Shown here piece by piece: positions 1 through 8,847 of a DNA stretch of 64,000 nucleotides. The stretch is taken from assembly GCF_013409595.1 (NCBI RefSeq), contig NZ_JACCBD010000001.1, forward strand, positions 1,922,001 through 1,986,000. The letters are read 5' to 3'. A program made the translations under genes and the position numbers. The DNA is from Leucobacter aridicollis. Its GTDB lineage: Bacteria > Actinomycetota > Actinomycetes > Actinomycetales > Microbacteriaceae. Below the pieces are notes generated by a model that had not been told where the DNA came from, did not search any database, and was given only the letters and a program-made list of their open reading frames with translations. Positions within the stretch are counted from its first letter, which is position 1. Every line of letters begins with the position of its first letter.

Positions 1-2
1 GT

Positions 3-173
3 GGCACCTGGATTGACGCGCCAGGACATCGCTCCACCGACATCCTGCTGCGCGGCGGCACCTATGAGCAGATCGAACGCTTCTTTTATCAGCGGTCACA
101 GTACCGGAGGCCAGCAGAGTCCGACGGGCGCACGTACCAGGACGAGTACTCGTTCCACTTCAGCAATGCTTAG
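3..173 (+). CDS. C-terminal fragment of an unrecognised protein
   Basis: The frame is open from the window edge and ends at TAG 171-173, giving 56 C-terminal residues. The peptide has a polar and aromatic end (for example YEQIERFFYQRSQYR) and reads like real coding sequence; the two other forward frames show no comparable pattern. I do not recognise the family. It ends just before a strong hairpin and lies on the far side of the comEC break, so it most likely belongs to an integrated element. Phage, conjugative element or genomic island cannot be told apart from this fragment. Confidence 0.5.
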   Translation, partial: GTWIDAPGHRSTDILLRGGTYEQIERFFYQRSQYRRPAESDGRTYQDEYSFHFSNA

Positions 174-192
174 CGGGGGCGGGGGCATCCAG

Positions 193-230
193 AGGGGGCA
201 CCCGGTGATGATCTTCACCAGGTGCCCCCT
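193..230. terminator. Bidirectional hairpin terminator between convergent genes
   Basis: Perfect 10-bp inverted repeat AGGGGGCACC (193-202) and GGTGCCCCCT (221-230). A second stem, GGTGA/TCACC, inside it extends the hairpin. It sits between the stop of the partial gene at 173 and the convergent gene ending at 243. There is no long U-tract, so it is a strong hairpin rather than a textbook intrinsic terminator. Confidence 0.7.
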
Positions 231-242
231 CTTGCTGAGCAC

Positions 243-647
243 TTACGCCGCAAGCAGCGGCTGCAGGCCGTGCTTCTCACAGAGTTCCCGGCGCACGCGG
301 ACGAAGCGGTCGACACGGGCGGAGTCCAAGTCGAACGCCTCCAATGCGCTCTTCCAGTGCTCCGGCTCGCAGTCCACACCATCATCCACGTGGTCTACTA
401 CGTCATCGATACCGTCATAGCAGGGCACTTCGAGGTCTCGCCACTCAAGCTGGCCTCGCATTTCATCGAGCTTCTCGGATACGTTGGTGAGTTCCTCGTC
501 AGTCATCTGAGCCACCGGGCAGTCGAAGTCGAAATCGTTCCCGCGCCCATTCTCAAGAATGACGCCGATGGCTACATCGCTGATGAGGTTACGGAGATAG
601 TCGATGCCGCCAAAGATGTCGGTCTTAGAAGGGGTGTTGGCGTTCAT
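243..647 (-). CDS. Hypothetical acidic protein of the putative integrated element
   Basis: 134 aa, ATG at 647 preceded by AGGAG with eight-base spacing, which decides the start over an upstream in-frame start at 710. The protein is soluble and acidic: there are Asp-rich stretches around residues 40-50 and 85-100 and no membrane segment or signal peptide. I recognise no domain. Size, acidity and place between a hairpin and an operator-like repeat fit a small phage or island gene. It is on the element side of the comEC junction. Function unknown. Confidence 0.65.
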   Translation of the reverse strand: MNANTPSKTDIFGGIDYLRNLISDVAIGVILENGRGNDFDFDCPVAQMTDEELTNVSEKLDEMRGQLEWRDLEVPCYDGIDDVVDHVDDGVDCEPEHWKSALEAFDLDSARVDRFVRVRRELCEKHGLQPLLAA

Positions 648-754
648 GTCGAACTCCTGTCGTGTCGTGTCTGGGGCTTCGGCTCGTCCTCGGCCCTCGC
701 CATGGCACATACGGGTCTTTTGGGGTCACCTGAGACGCCAAGCTGATAGTTACC

Positions 755-771
755 TGTGAGGTCATCTCACA
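755..771. promoter_or_regulatory. Operator-like inverted repeat TGTGAG-N5-CTCACA
   Basis: Perfect 6-bp arms, TGTGAG (755-760) and CTCACA (766-771), around a 5-bp centre. It lies between the divergent small genes at 243-647 (minus) and about 824-1039 (plus). Spacing and symmetry fit a dimeric repressor site; which protein binds is unknown. Confidence 0.4.
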
Positions 772-823
772 TCATCCGAAGCGGCGTGACGTGGAGCCAA
801 ACCGCACCGCGCATTCGTCATCC

Positions 824-1039
824 ATGAAGACAACAATTAGCCCCGCGGAAGAACCTTCGGTCGATGAGTTCCTCGCCCAAGTGCTCCCCGACTCCCCCGA
901 GCAGGCGCTCCCGCTCGACCCGGAGACTTTCATCCTCGACCCTGTAGAGCGGTGGGCTGTGCAGCAGGCTGCCGCAGCGCCGCCGCTCCCTGCGTCCGCC
1001 GAGCGTACGGTGGTCGGGCTCATGCGCCAGCACCTCTAA
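824..1039 (+). CDS. Small hypothetical protein at the element end
   Basis: 71 aa from ATG 824, or 82 aa from GTG 791. Neither start has a convincing Shine-Dalgarno sequence or a -10 box at leaderless distance, so the start is uncertain. The product is acidic and Pro/Ala-rich, with an N-terminal segment containing EFLAQVLPD and a helical C-terminus. Its stop (1037-1039) overlaps the stop of the truncated comEC frame tail-to-tail. I recognise no family. It lies inside the foreign segment next to the comEC break. Confidence 0.4.
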   Translation: MKTTISPAEEPSVDEFLAQVLPDSPEQALPLDPETFILDPVERWAVQQAAAAPPLPASAERTVVGLMRQHL

Positions 1040-2088
1040 CCCGTCGGCCTGCTAACCTCGCTTTTGGCTGATGCAGGGTAATTCCTTGACTCATCTGTTT
1101 GGCGGTTAGTCTCCCCAGAGACTGCGGTGAGGTGCGTCAGGTTCGACTCCAGCATCAGGCGGTCGAGCGAGCTCGACACGAGGCTGGTGTCCCCGACTGC
1201 CAGTCCGGGGACGAGCTCTGCGCCGGCAACGTGCCCGGCAGCAGAGCGCAGCCCCGAGCGCAGGCTCGCGGCGGTCTCCCCCAGGCGCCCGGGCACGCCC
1301 GTCGCCGATCCTGGGCCGCCGACAGTGGACACCGAGATCTCGAATGCCGACAGCCCCTCCGGCGGCCCGCGCCCGATCGCGCCCGTCAGGCAGACCGTCG
1401 CCCCCGGATACCAGCGCTCAGGCGGTGGGCCGTCGAGCCAGAGGATCGCCGACGCGGACACCGGCGCGACGGGCCCGGGCACCGTGAGCGCCGTGGGCGG
1501 CGAGGCCTCCGCGGGCGCCGGTCCGGACCCCGGTTCATCACCGCCGCACGCCAGGGAGACTCTCTCCGCGCTGGTGGCGCCGCCGGAAGCGGCTGCCAGC
1601 GCGACGATCCGCCCGCGCACCCAGCTGCGCTCGGCGTTGTCGCCGCCGACACCCGCGGCGGGCGCCGGGAAGCCTCCGACGACGACGGTCGCAGCGACGT
1701 TCGTGCCAGCCCCGAGTACAGAGACGGTCTCACCCACCACGTCCCGGCCCTGCTCGACCGTGGCGATCCGGGCGGTCACGGCGAGCAACGCGGCGATGTA
1801 CACAATCCCAACGCTCCCGGCCCAGCGGTATCGCCGGAGGCCGGGCGCGCCATGCGGGCGACGCGCGGCAATGAGGGCCGCGCCGAGACCGATCCCGAGC
1901 CCGAGCCCGAGGGCTGCGAGTACGACTGCTAGCCAGCGCGCCGCGTCTGGCACGTGCACGAGCACGGCGGCGACCGCCCAGCACCCGAGCGCCGGGGCGA
2001 GGAGCCGCCACTGGCCGTGGCGGGGCGCCCCCTCCGGCACGGTCTCCGCCGCCGACGCCGGTCGCGCGGTCCCGGCATCCGCCGTCAC
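1036..2088 (-). pseudogene. comEC: comEC, 5' part only, truncated by insertion
   Basis: ComEC forms the inner-membrane DNA-uptake channel of competence systems; intact proteins are usually 700 aa or more. This frame starts at GTG 2088, overlapping the comEA stop by four bases, and gives 350 aa. The first part has hydrophobic helices and the N-terminal soluble domain. It then reaches the conserved entry to the competence domain (SNLTHLTAVSG) and switches to 25 unrelated residues before the stop. The rest of the competence domain and the metallo-beta-lactamase-like domain are missing. The most economical reading is disruption by an integrated element to the left. A misassembly at this point would look the same. 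Confidence 0.8.
1105..1122. other. Junction between comEC and inserted DNA (putative attachment site)
   Basis: Read on the minus strand, the ComEC motif LTHLTAVSG ends at about 1114. Family members continue with a segment such as AN followed by hydrophobic residues. Here the frame runs into 25 unrelated polar residues (ETNRQTDESR and on) and stops at 1036. The family resemblance ends at this point, so the recombination site is within or next to this stretch. The other end of the element is outside the window, so no repeat pair can be shown. Confidence 0.5.
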
Positions 2089-3041
2089 ACCGCGACCCTG
2101 TCGCGGAACTTGTCGAGCGTCTTGCTGCCGATCCCGCTGACCTCGAGGAGCTGGTCGACGTCGGCGAACCTCCCGTTTGCCTCGCGCCAATCGATGATGC
2201 GCTGAGCGATCGCCGGCCCGACACCGGGTAGCTGGGTCAGCTCATCCGCGCCCGCGGTGTTCACGTTGATAGGTGCACCGCCAGGCGGCGTGCTGCCTGC
2301 AGCGCCACCCGGGGCTGCGCCCGCGCCCGGAGCCCCGCTTCCGAGTCGCTCGGCTCCCTCGGCGTCGACGACGAGAATCTGCTCGCCGTCCGCGACCGGC
2401 CGGGCGAGGTTGAGAGCCGCGAGCTCCGCCTTCTCGGTCGGCCCGCCGGCGGCGGTGAGCGCATCGAGCACTCGGGACCCCGGATCGAGTTCGATCACCC
2501 CTGGCGTGACGACCTCACCAACGACGTGGACCACGAGCGACTCGCCCTGGCCACCGGCACCCGCGGCACCCGCGTCCGCCGCAGCACCCGCGCCGCTCCC
2601 CCCGCCGTCGCCGGCGTCGGCCGCGGCGTCCTCCCTCGCTGGGTCGCTCTCGACCTCGGCCCCAGCCAGCGGCGGTGACGTGAACGTGCCAGTGCCGCCC
2701 AGCCCCCGGATCAGCACGGCCGCAGTGATCCCGATCGCCACGACGAACACGCCGACCGACGCGAGCACCGGCATACTCAGCGCCCGTTTCAGGCGCGCCG
2801 CCACCGACTCCGCCGCCTCCCAGCGGAGGGGCTCGGATCCGGGACGATCCCCGGGTTCCTCCCGCCAGCGGCCCGCCGCCGGTTCCTCCCACTGGTGGTC
2901 GCGCGATACTTCCAGGCGCGGTGCATCCTGGCGCGCAGCCTCCCCGCCCCGGGCAGGTTCCGGGGCGGGAGCGACGGGGTGGCGCCGGAGCGGGCCGCGG
3001 GGCGGTGGCGGGACGGGCACGGGACGAGTGTCGGGGGTCAT
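2085..3041 (-). CDS. comEA: ComEA-type DNA-binding competence protein
   Basis: 318 aa. Residues 1-88 are a Pro/Arg-rich cytoplasmic segment, 91-113 a single membrane helix, then a Gly/Ala/Asp-rich linker. A SLBB domain follows (about 168-225, with VHVVGEVVTPGV), and the protein ends with helix-hairpin-helix repeats (about 255-318, INVNTA.ADELTQLPGVG and LLEVSGIGSKTL). This is the standard ComEA order: a membrane-anchored outside DNA receptor that hands DNA to ComEC. It overlaps comEC by GTGA, so the two are translationally coupled. With comEC broken, its uptake role is probably lost unless the element excises. Confidence 0.9.
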   Translation of the reverse strand: MTPDTRPVPVPPPPRGPLRRHPVAPAPEPARGGEAARQDAPRLEVSRDHQWEEPAAGRWREEPGDRPGSEPLRWEAAESVAARLKRALSMPVLASVGVFVVAIGITAAVLIRGLGGTGTFTSPPLAGAEVESDPAREDAAADAGDGGGSGAGAAADAGAAGAGGQGESLVVHVVGEVVTPGVIELDPGSRVLDALTAAGGPTEKAELAALNLARPVADGEQILVVDAEGAERLGSGAPGAGAAPGGAAGSTPPGGAPINVNTAGADELTQLPGVGPAIAQRIIDWREANGRFADVDQLLEVSGIGSKTLDKFRDRVAV

Positions 3042-3212
3042 GCCCCCACTCTTCGCTACGCCACGGCGCCGTGGAACTGCCAGCAGGAGGCTGTGGACGA
3101 GTCGGCCCGAACCACACGCACGCGGCAGGCTGTGCGCGACGGAATAGCGAGCCGGCTCACCGCAGCGGTAGTCCGCGGCGTCAGGCGATCGGCAGGCCCC
3201 GTCGCGTCTTGC

Positions 3213-3947
3213 TCAGACGGTGCCCGGGCGCCAGTCAGGGTTCGCGGCGCGAACGCCAGCGAAGGCGAGTTCGACGGGCAGCTGCTCCCCGTAGTGGGTC
3301 GACGCGACCCAGACGTCGCCTTCGAAGCCAAACCAGTTCGTCTGTTCCATCACTCCGTCGTTCACGGTGTGATGGAACAGCGTGATCCCCTGCGACTCGG
3401 TCTCAACGTAGTCCGAGCTCCGCAGGTCGTCGACGAGGGCGACGCGGCTCGCCGTCGGCAGCTTGGCAACGAACAGGTTCGTCGTGTGGTCTGACAGCGG
3501 GACTCCCCAGTAGCAGGGTTGCACGGCGGTCGCCGCGTCGAAGGCCGTCACCGCTGACGGACCGAGCGATGCGGTCAGATGGTCCGTGTCCTCGGGCCCC
3601 TCCCACGGCTCAAAGTTGGCCCCGAGCTTCGCCTGGACCTGCGCGAGCGGGATGATCTCGTCGCACCCGGGAATCGATACGGATTCCCCGGCCTCGCTCG
3701 GGGCTTCAGCCTCTCCCGTCGCGCCGCCGTCGGTGGCGCCGGGCGCCGGCGCGCTCTCGGAGGCTGTGGGCGCGGGATCCGGCGCGGCAGGTGCACACCC
3801 GGACAGCGTGAGCGCGATACCCGCGAACGCCGCGATCGCGAGCGCCGCGCCCGGGATCGCGGGCGTGCGCCGCGCGGTCACCCGCGCGCTCCGAGCGCCC
3901 GCTCGCCCTGCCAGGCGCTCGCCCAGCCGTGCTCCACCGTCAGCCAT
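3213..3947 (-). CDS. Hypothetical secreted lipoprotein
   Basis: 244 aa. Basic N-terminus, hydrophobic stretch at about 30-48 and a lipobox LSGC, then a low-complexity Pro/Ala/Ser/Glu linker to about residue 90. The rest is a folded domain with two Cys (in IPGCDEII and VQPCYWGV) that could form a disulfide. I recognise no family. The start ATG has no Shine-Dalgarno sequence but has a TATGTT -10 box six bases before it, predicting a leaderless mRNA. Probably a membrane-anchored extracellular protein of unknown function. Confidence 0.75.
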   Translation of the reverse strand: MADGGARLGERLAGRAGARSARVTARRTPAIPGAALAIAAFAGIALTLSGCAPAAPDPAPTASESAPAPGATDGGATGEAEAPSEAGESVSIPGCDEIIPLAQVQAKLGANFEPWEGPEDTDHLTASLGPSAVTAFDAATAVQPCYWGVPLSDHTTNLFVAKLPTASRVALVDDLRSSDYVETESQGITLFHHTVNDGVMEQTNWFGFEGDVWVASTHYGEQLPVELAFAGVRAANPDWRPGTV

Positions 3948-3953
3948 ACGCTC

Positions 3954-3959
3954 AACATA
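3954..3959 (-). promoter_or_regulatory. -10 box of leaderless lipoprotein gene
   Basis: TATGTT on the minus strand, exactly six bases before ATG 3947. No recognisable -35. Confidence 0.5.
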
Positions 3960-3964
3960 GCAGC

Positions 3965-3992
3965 GCCCCGGCCCTCCGTGGAAGGTCGGGGC
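3965..3992 (-). terminator. Hairpin downstream of leuS
   Basis: Nine-pair stem (GCCCCGGCC with GGTCGGGGC, one G-U pair) around a 10-base loop, in the gap between leuS and the lipoprotein gene. No U-tract. It also overlaps the region upstream of the lipoprotein -10 box. Confidence 0.35.
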
Positions 3993-4028
3993 ACTGCACC
4001 GACGCGGCTTGCGCGTGACGGGCTGCGG

Positions 4029-6566
4029 CTACGCCGCGGGCTTCGTCGCGATCGAGACGATCTTCGGCGCGCGCGCGATCACCTTCACGATCTCGCGATC
4101 GCCGATCGCGCGCTGAGCGTTCGCCGACGCGCGAGCGGCTGTCTCTGCCTCTTCGTTGGTGATCGACGCTGAGACGGTGATCTTGTCGCGGACCTTGCCG
4201 TCGACCTGCACGATCATGAGGACCTCGTCGACGACGGTGAGCGACGCGTCACCCTTCGGCCATTCGGCGAGGGCGACGGTGGCCTCGTGGCCGAGCATCG
4301 CCCACATGTCCTCAGCGGCATACGGCGCGTACATCGAGAGGATGACGGCGATCGCCTCGGCGGATTCGCGCACTGCGGGATCGGCGACGCCGACGCCCGA
4401 GTCGATTGCCTTACGGGTGACGTTCACCTGCTCCATGAGCCGCGCGACGATCACGTTGAACTTGTAGGACTCGGCGAGCTGGGGCGCGTCGATGAGCAGC
4501 TGGTGCGTGCTGCGGCGCAGCGCCTTGTCGCCGGTCGAGACGTCGGCCCCGACGGGGGCTCCGCCGACCTCGACGTCGTGCGCGATGCGCCAGGCGCGGG
4601 CGAGGAACTTCGCCGAGCCCTGCACGGAGACGTCAGCCCAGTCGATGTCGTCCTCCGGCGGGCCGGCGAACGCGAGCGTCACGCGCAGCGCGTCCGCGCC
4701 GTGCTCCTCAAGCTCCGACGCGAACTCGACAAGGTTGCCCTTCGACTTCGACATCTTCGCGCCGTCCAAGAGCACCATGCCCTGGTTGAGCATGTCCAGG
4801 AACGGCTCTTCGAAGTCGATGTACCCGAGGTCGAACATCACCTTCGTGATGAAGCGCGAGTAGAGCAGGTGCAGGATCGCGTGCTCGACCCCGCCGACGT
4901 ACTGATCGACGGGCGCCCACTTCTTCGCCTCTGCGGGGTCGAACGCCTGCGTCGGATCGTTCGCCGACAGGAAGCGGAAGTAGTACCACGAGCTGTCGAC
5001 GAACGTGTCCATCGTGTCGGGATCGCGGGTGAGGGTCTCGCCCGTGTCAGGGTCGACGACGGTCGACCACTCGGTCGCGGCGCCGAGCGGCGACGATCCC
5101 TTCGGCTTGAGGTCGAGGCCCGCGGCGGCAGGAAGCTCGACGGGGAGGGATGCCTCGGACACCGGGCGCATCGAGCCGTCCTCGGAGTAGAGGATCGGGA
5201 TCGGGGTGCCCCAGTAGCGCTGGCGGGAGATGAGCCAGTCGCGCAGGCGGTACGTCGTGGTGGCGCGGCCGGTGCCGCGCTCCTCGAGGATCTCGATCGC
5301 CTTCGCGATCGCCGAGACCTTGTCGAGACCGTCGAGCTCGCCGGAGTTCACGACCTTGCCCTCGCCCGACGTCGCGACGCCGGACTCGCTCGGGTCGGCA
5401 AGGATCTCGCCGTCCTCGTCGCGGACCTCAACGACGACCCGCACGGGCAGGTCGAACTTCAGGGCGAAGTCGAGGTCACGCTGGTCGTGCGCGGGGACGG
5501 CCATGATCGCGCCGTGCCCGTAGTCCGCGAGCACGTAGTCGGATGCCCATACGGGAATGCGCTCGCCGTTCACGGGGTTCACCGCGAAGTGATCGAGGAA
5601 GACGCCGGTCTTCTCGCGATCCGTGCTCTGGCGCTCGATCTCGGTCTGCTTCTGCGTCGCCTCCAGGTATGCCTGGAACTGCATCCGCACCTCGGCGGAC
5701 GCGCCGACCGCGAGCTCCGCCGCGAGATCGGAGTCAGGAGCGACGACCATGAAGGTCGCGCCGTGCAGCGTGTCGGGGCGGGTCGTGAAGACGGGGACCT
5801 TCGCCGAACGGCCCTCGATCTCGAACTCAACCTCGGCGCCCCTCGAGCGACCGATCCAGTTGCGCTGCATGTTCAGCACCTTGGCCGGCCAGCGGCCCTC
5901 GAGCGCGTCGAGGTCGTCGAGCAGCCGGTCCGCGTAGTCGGTGATGCGGAAGTACCACTGCGTCAGCTTCTTCTTGACGACCATCGCGCCCGAGCGCTCG
6001 GAGGTCCCGTCGGCGAGCACCTGCTCGTTCGCGAGCACGGTCTGGTCTACCGGGTCCCAGTTCACCCAGCTCGCCTTGCGGTACGCGAGACCCTTCTCGT
6101 ACATCTTCAGGAAGATCCACTGGTTCCACTTGTAGTACTCGGGGTCGCTCGTATGGAGCACGCGGCTCCAGTCAAACGACGGCGCGTACACGCGGAACGA
6201 GGCCTTCTGCTGCGCGATGTTCGCGTAGGTCCACTCGCGCGGGTCAACACCGCGCTTAATCGCGGCGTTCTCGGCGGGGAGCCCGAACGAGTCCCACCCG
6301 ATCGGGTGCAGCACGTCGTATCCCTGGCCGCGCCAATAGCGCGCCATGATGTCGCCGAAGCAGAACGCCTCTGCGTGGCCCATGTGCAGGTCGCCCGAGG
6401 GGTACGGGAACATGTCGAGGACGTACTTCCGCGGCCGATCTGTGTCAAGCCCTGCGGGCACCTCGAACGGCTTCAGATCCTCCCAGACGGGCAACCACCG
6501 GTCCTGAATCGCCTTGAAGTCATAGCCCTGCTCAGCATCCTGCTGGCCGGTTCCCTGCTCGCTCAC
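4029..6566 (-). CDS. leuS: Leucyl-tRNA synthetase
   Basis: Charges tRNA-Leu with leucine in the cytoplasm. 845 aa from GTG 6566, which has GAGG five bases upstream; a GTG two codons earlier is the alternative. The HIGH signature appears as [11 protein letters not shown] near residue 55, the KMSKS loop as KMSKSKGN near residue 605, and between them lies the CP1 editing domain with [14 protein letters not shown]. The C-terminal anticodon and tRNA-binding part is complete. Length and domain order are normal for bacterial LeuRS. No T-box leader is present in the 75-base gap to pabB. Confidence 0.98.
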   Translation of the reverse strand: MSEQGTGQQDAEQGYDFKAIQDRWLPVWEDLKPFEVPAGLDTDRPRKYVLDMFPYPSGDLHMGHAEAFCFGDIMARYWRGQGYDVLHPIGWDSFGLPAENAAIKRGVDPREWTYANIAQQKASFRVYAPSFDWSRVLHTSDPEYYKWNQWIFLKMYEKGLAYRKASWVNWDPVDQTVLANEQVLADGTSERSGAMVVKKKLTQWYFRITDYADRLLDDLDALEGRWPAKVLNMQRNWIGRSRGAEVEFEIEGRSAKVPVFTTRPDTLHGATFMVVAPDSDLAAELAVGASAEVRMQFQAYLEATQKQTEIERQSTDREKTGVFLDHFAVNPVNGERIPVWASDYVLADYGHGAIMAVPAHDQRDLDFALKFDLPVRVVVEVRDEDGEILADPSESGVATSGEGKVVNSGELDGLDKVSAIAKAIEILEERGTGRATTTYRLRDWLISRQRYWGTPIPILYSEDGSMRPVSEASLPVELPAAAGLDLKPKGSSPLGAATEWSTVVDPDTGETLTRDPDTMDTFVDSSWYYFRFLSANDPTQAFDPAEAKKWAPVDQYVGGVEHAILHLLYSRFITKVMFDLGYIDFEEPFLDMLNQGMVLLDGAKMSKSKGNLVEFASELEEHGADALRVTLAFAGPPEDDIDWADVSVQGSAKFLARAWRIAHDVEVGGAPVGADVSTGDKALRRSTHQLLIDAPQLAESYKFNVIVARLMEQVNVTRKAIDSGVGVADPAVRESAEAIAVILSMYAPYAAEDMWAMLGHEATVALAEWPKGDASLTVVDEVLMIVQVDGKVRDKITVSASITNEEAETAARASANAQRAIGDREIVKVIARAPKIVSIATKPAA

Positions 6567-6641
6567 TCGCACCTCAACACTCGTCGATCACTTCGGGCCG
6601 CTACGGGCCACACACATTCAGCCAGTTTATCCCGCTCAGCG

Positions 6642-7988
6642 TCAAAGAATTGCCAGCATCGCGGCGGCCTTCAGATCCCGCTCACGAACCTCGGCTCCGG
6701 GATCCGAATCGATCGTGATCCCGCCACCGGCGCCGACGAGCGCGACGCGTGGCGCGCGCTCGCTTCTGGCGTCCCCGGAGGGCTGGTCGGTGAGGCCCGG
6801 CCCTCGCAGCTCGACACCGCGGATTGTCATCGCGAGCTCGGCGTTCCCCGAGTCGTCGACCCAGCCGAAGCATCCCGAGTACAGCCCACGCGGCCCAGCC
6901 TCGAGCGCACCGAGAATTTCCACCGCGCTCCGCTTCGGCGCGCCCGTCATGGACCCGCCGGGAAAGCAGCTCTGGATCGCGTCGAACACGTCGCGGGCGG
7001 GCGACAGCTCCCCCGCGACGGTGCTGACGAGCTGGTGCACGCGCGGGTGGCTCTCGACCGTGAGGAACCGTTCGACCCGAACGCTCCCGGGCTCGCAAAC
7101 GCGGGTGAGGTCGTTCCGCATGAGATCGACGATCATGAGGTTCTCGGCGCGCTCCTTCGGGTCGGCGGCGAGCTCTTCGGCGAGAGCCCGATCCTCAGCC
7201 GCGTCTTCCCCGCGGGGCCGGGTGCCCTTGATCGGGTGCGTGCGCACCGTCCCGTCCGCCACCGACAGGTACCGTTCGGGGCTCGCGCTCACGAGCGCGC
7301 GGTCGGCGGTGACGACGAGGCCGCCCCGCATCGCTCCGCCGCGCATCCGCGCGTAGAGCTCAAGCGGCAGCGCGTCGGTCTCCGCCTCTGCGGTGTCAGT
7401 GAGGCACAGCACGTAGGCGTCACCGCGCCGGATCGCAGCCCGGCACTCGTCGACGCGTGCAGAATAGGCTGTCCCCCGCCACGAACCAGGGCTCGCGACG
7501 CGCGACGCGTCCGTCGTGGTGGTGGCCGCGCGAGCCGATCCTGCTCCCGCAGCGAGGACCGCACGAAGCCGAGCTGCCGCGGCGGTCTCCCCGCGCACCG
7601 TGGCGGTGTCGGCGTCGTGGTCGACGACAAGCACGGCGTCGCACCGCAGCGCGAATCCTGGCGCCGCCGCGTCTGGCGCGGCCTCGGCCCCGAGCAGCCC
7701 GACGCCGAACTCGTAGCCGAGCGCGACGATCCACCCGGTGGTGAGACCGGCGCCGTGCGCCAGATCCCCGTCCGCGCGAACGCCGCATGAGCGCTCCCGG
7801 AGCGCCGCGAGGAAGGCGCGCTCGTGCCCGCGTTCGGCCGTGAGCGTGTCGGCAGCGATCCCGAGGTAGCTGACGCGCCGTTCGCCTGGCGCCGCCGCGT
7901 CGCCGTCGAGCCAGAACCACGGGCATCCGCTGCCCGCAAGTGCCTGGGCCGCCGCCATCGCGGTCGCCGCCGCTCCCCCGTGTTCCAC
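6642..7988 (-). CDS. pabB: Aminodeoxychorismate synthase component I (chorismate-binding)
   Basis: Converts chorismate plus ammonia to 4-amino-4-deoxychorismate for folate synthesis, normally with a glutaminase partner (PabA), which is not in the window. 448 aa from GTG 7988. The C-terminal chorismate-binding domain carries PIKGTRPRG, DLMRNDLTRV and CFPGGSMTGAPK. PIKG (with Lys) supports PabB or anthranilate-synthase chemistry rather than isochorismate synthase. The divergent neighbour is a PabC-like lyase, which decides for PabB. The start was chosen because a TACGAT -10 box lies six bases upstream; a GTG two codons earlier would fall between box and start. Confidence 0.88.
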   Translation of the reverse strand: MEHGGAAATAMAAAQALAGSGCPWFWLDGDAAAPGERRVSYLGIAADTLTAERGHERAFLAALRERSCGVRADGDLAHGAGLTTGWIVALGYEFGVGLLGAEAAPDAAAPGFALRCDAVLVVDHDADTATVRGETAAAARLRAVLAAGAGSARAATTTTDASRVASPGSWRGTAYSARVDECRAAIRRGDAYVLCLTDTAEAETDALPLELYARMRGGAMRGGLVVTADRALVSASPERYLSVADGTVRTHPIKGTRPRGEDAAEDRALAEELAADPKERAENLMIVDLMRNDLTRVCEPGSVRVERFLTVESHPRVHQLVSTVAGELSPARDVFDAIQSCFPGGSMTGAPKRSAVEILGALEAGPRGLYSGCFGWVDDSGNAELAMTIRGVELRGPGLTDQPSGDARSERAPRVALVGAGGGITIDSDPGAEVRERDLKAAAMLAIL

Positions 7989-7994
7989 CCTCAC

Positions 7995-8010
7995 ATCGTA
8001 GTGCTACGCT
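7995..8010. promoter_or_regulatory. Bidirectional leaderless promoter pabB/pabC
   Basis: The 16 bases ATCGTAGTGCTACGCT hold a minus-strand -10 box (TACGAT, 7995-8000) and a plus-strand -10 box (TACGCT, 8005-8010). Each is six bases from its start codon (GTG 7988, ATG 8017). The two boxes form an inverted repeat with one mismatch and a 4-bp centre. Confidence 0.55.
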
Positions 8011-8016
8011 CACGCC

Positions 8017-8808
8017 ATGAACACTCTGGACGGCGCCCCCGCTCTGCTCGTCGCGGACTCGTTTCGCGTTCGGGTGCGCGACGGCGCCGCCGAGGTGCGC
8101 GGGTTCTCCCGGCACCTTGAGCGGTTTGCGCATTCGGTCGGTGCGGCGCTCTGCACCGGCGTCGCCTCGGACCGGAACGCCGAGCTCACCGCGTTTTTCG
8201 CCGACGCACGGCGTCGCATCGCGGCGTTCGGGGAAGGGTTTCCTCGCCTCGAGCTCTGGCGCGACCCAGACGGCGCCATGCGGTACGGGTGTGCGCTTCG
8301 GCCGCTCCCCGAGCTCCGCCCCACCATCGCGCTCGCAAGCGTCTCGGTTCCGCCGCTGCCTGGCGCGCGGATCAAGGGCCCCAACATCGGCGCCTACGCC
8401 GCGCTGAATCGAGGCCTCGACGCGGAGGCGCTGCTCGTCGATCCCGATGGCCGGGTGCGCGAGGGCGCAACGACGAGCCTGCTGTTCTGGCGCGACGAGC
8501 GCGACGACAGCGGCCATGTCGTCGTTGACAGCGAGCGGGTCGCGTCGGTCACCGAAGCGATCCTGATCGCGGCCGCGCAACAGCGCCTCGTCGGCGACAA
8601 GCCGCACCGCGCGCGCGATGGAGCGCTGCGCGCGGCGCCTGCGACCGTCGCCGAACTGCAACGGTGCGAGGTGTGGGCCGTGAACGCGCTCCACGGGATC
8701 CGGCCGGTGACTCACATCGACGGCACCGAGCTGCCTCGGTTCAACGCGGCACGCCTCCGCTGGTTCGAGGACGCCCTCGACCGCGCGTGGGAGCCCGTCC
8801 TGCCGTAG
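8017..8808 (+). CDS. pabC: Aminodeoxychorismate lyase (class IV aminotransferase fold)
   Basis: PLP enzyme that splits 4-amino-4-deoxychorismate to p-aminobenzoate and pyruvate. 263 aa. The putative Schiff-base lysine is Lys120 in ARIKGPNIG. The REGATTSLLFW segment (about 150-160) matches the cofactor-binding glutamate region of the fold, and WAVNALHGIRPV near the C-terminus fits the substrate/phosphate region. The fold alone does not separate lyase from branched-chain or D-amino-acid aminotransferase; the head-to-head arrangement with pabB favours PabC. Leaderless start, no Shine-Dalgarno sequence. Confidence 0.82.
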   Translation: MNTLDGAPALLVADSFRVRVRDGAAEVRGFSRHLERFAHSVGAALCTGVASDRNAELTAFFADARRRIAAFGEGFPRLELWRDPDGAMRYGCALRPLPELRPTIALASVSVPPLPGARIKGPNIGAYAALNRGLDAEALLVDPDGRVREGATTSLLFWRDERDDSGHVVVDSERVASVTEAILIAAAQQRLVGDKPHRARDGALRAAPATVAELQRCEVWAVNALHGIRPVTHIDGTELPRFNAARLRWFEDALDRAWEPVLP

Positions 8809-8847
8809 CGGCGGCGCCGCCCGGCGGGACCGCCAGGCCGCGCCCCG

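Noticed and set aside
1..420. Plus-strand frame starting GTG at position 1
   Set aside because: Its Ser/Arg/Thr-rich product runs through the terminator hairpin at 193-230 and over the minus-strand gene. The frame ending at 173 has natural-looking protein sequence instead.
3061..3074. Palindrome CCACGGCGCCGTGG upstream of comEA
   Set aside because: Not placed at a recognisable promoter and easily expected by chance in this base composition.
6567..6641. T-box or other riboswitch upstream of leuS
   Set aside because: The gap is only about 75 bases and has no T-box core sequence or stable stem series.
4287..7790. Plus-strand open frame of more than 1100 codons opposite leuS and pabB
   Set aside because: It is the antisense of two certain genes. 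The translation is Arg/Val/Glu-rich low-complexity typical of the complement of high-G+C genes, with no domain.
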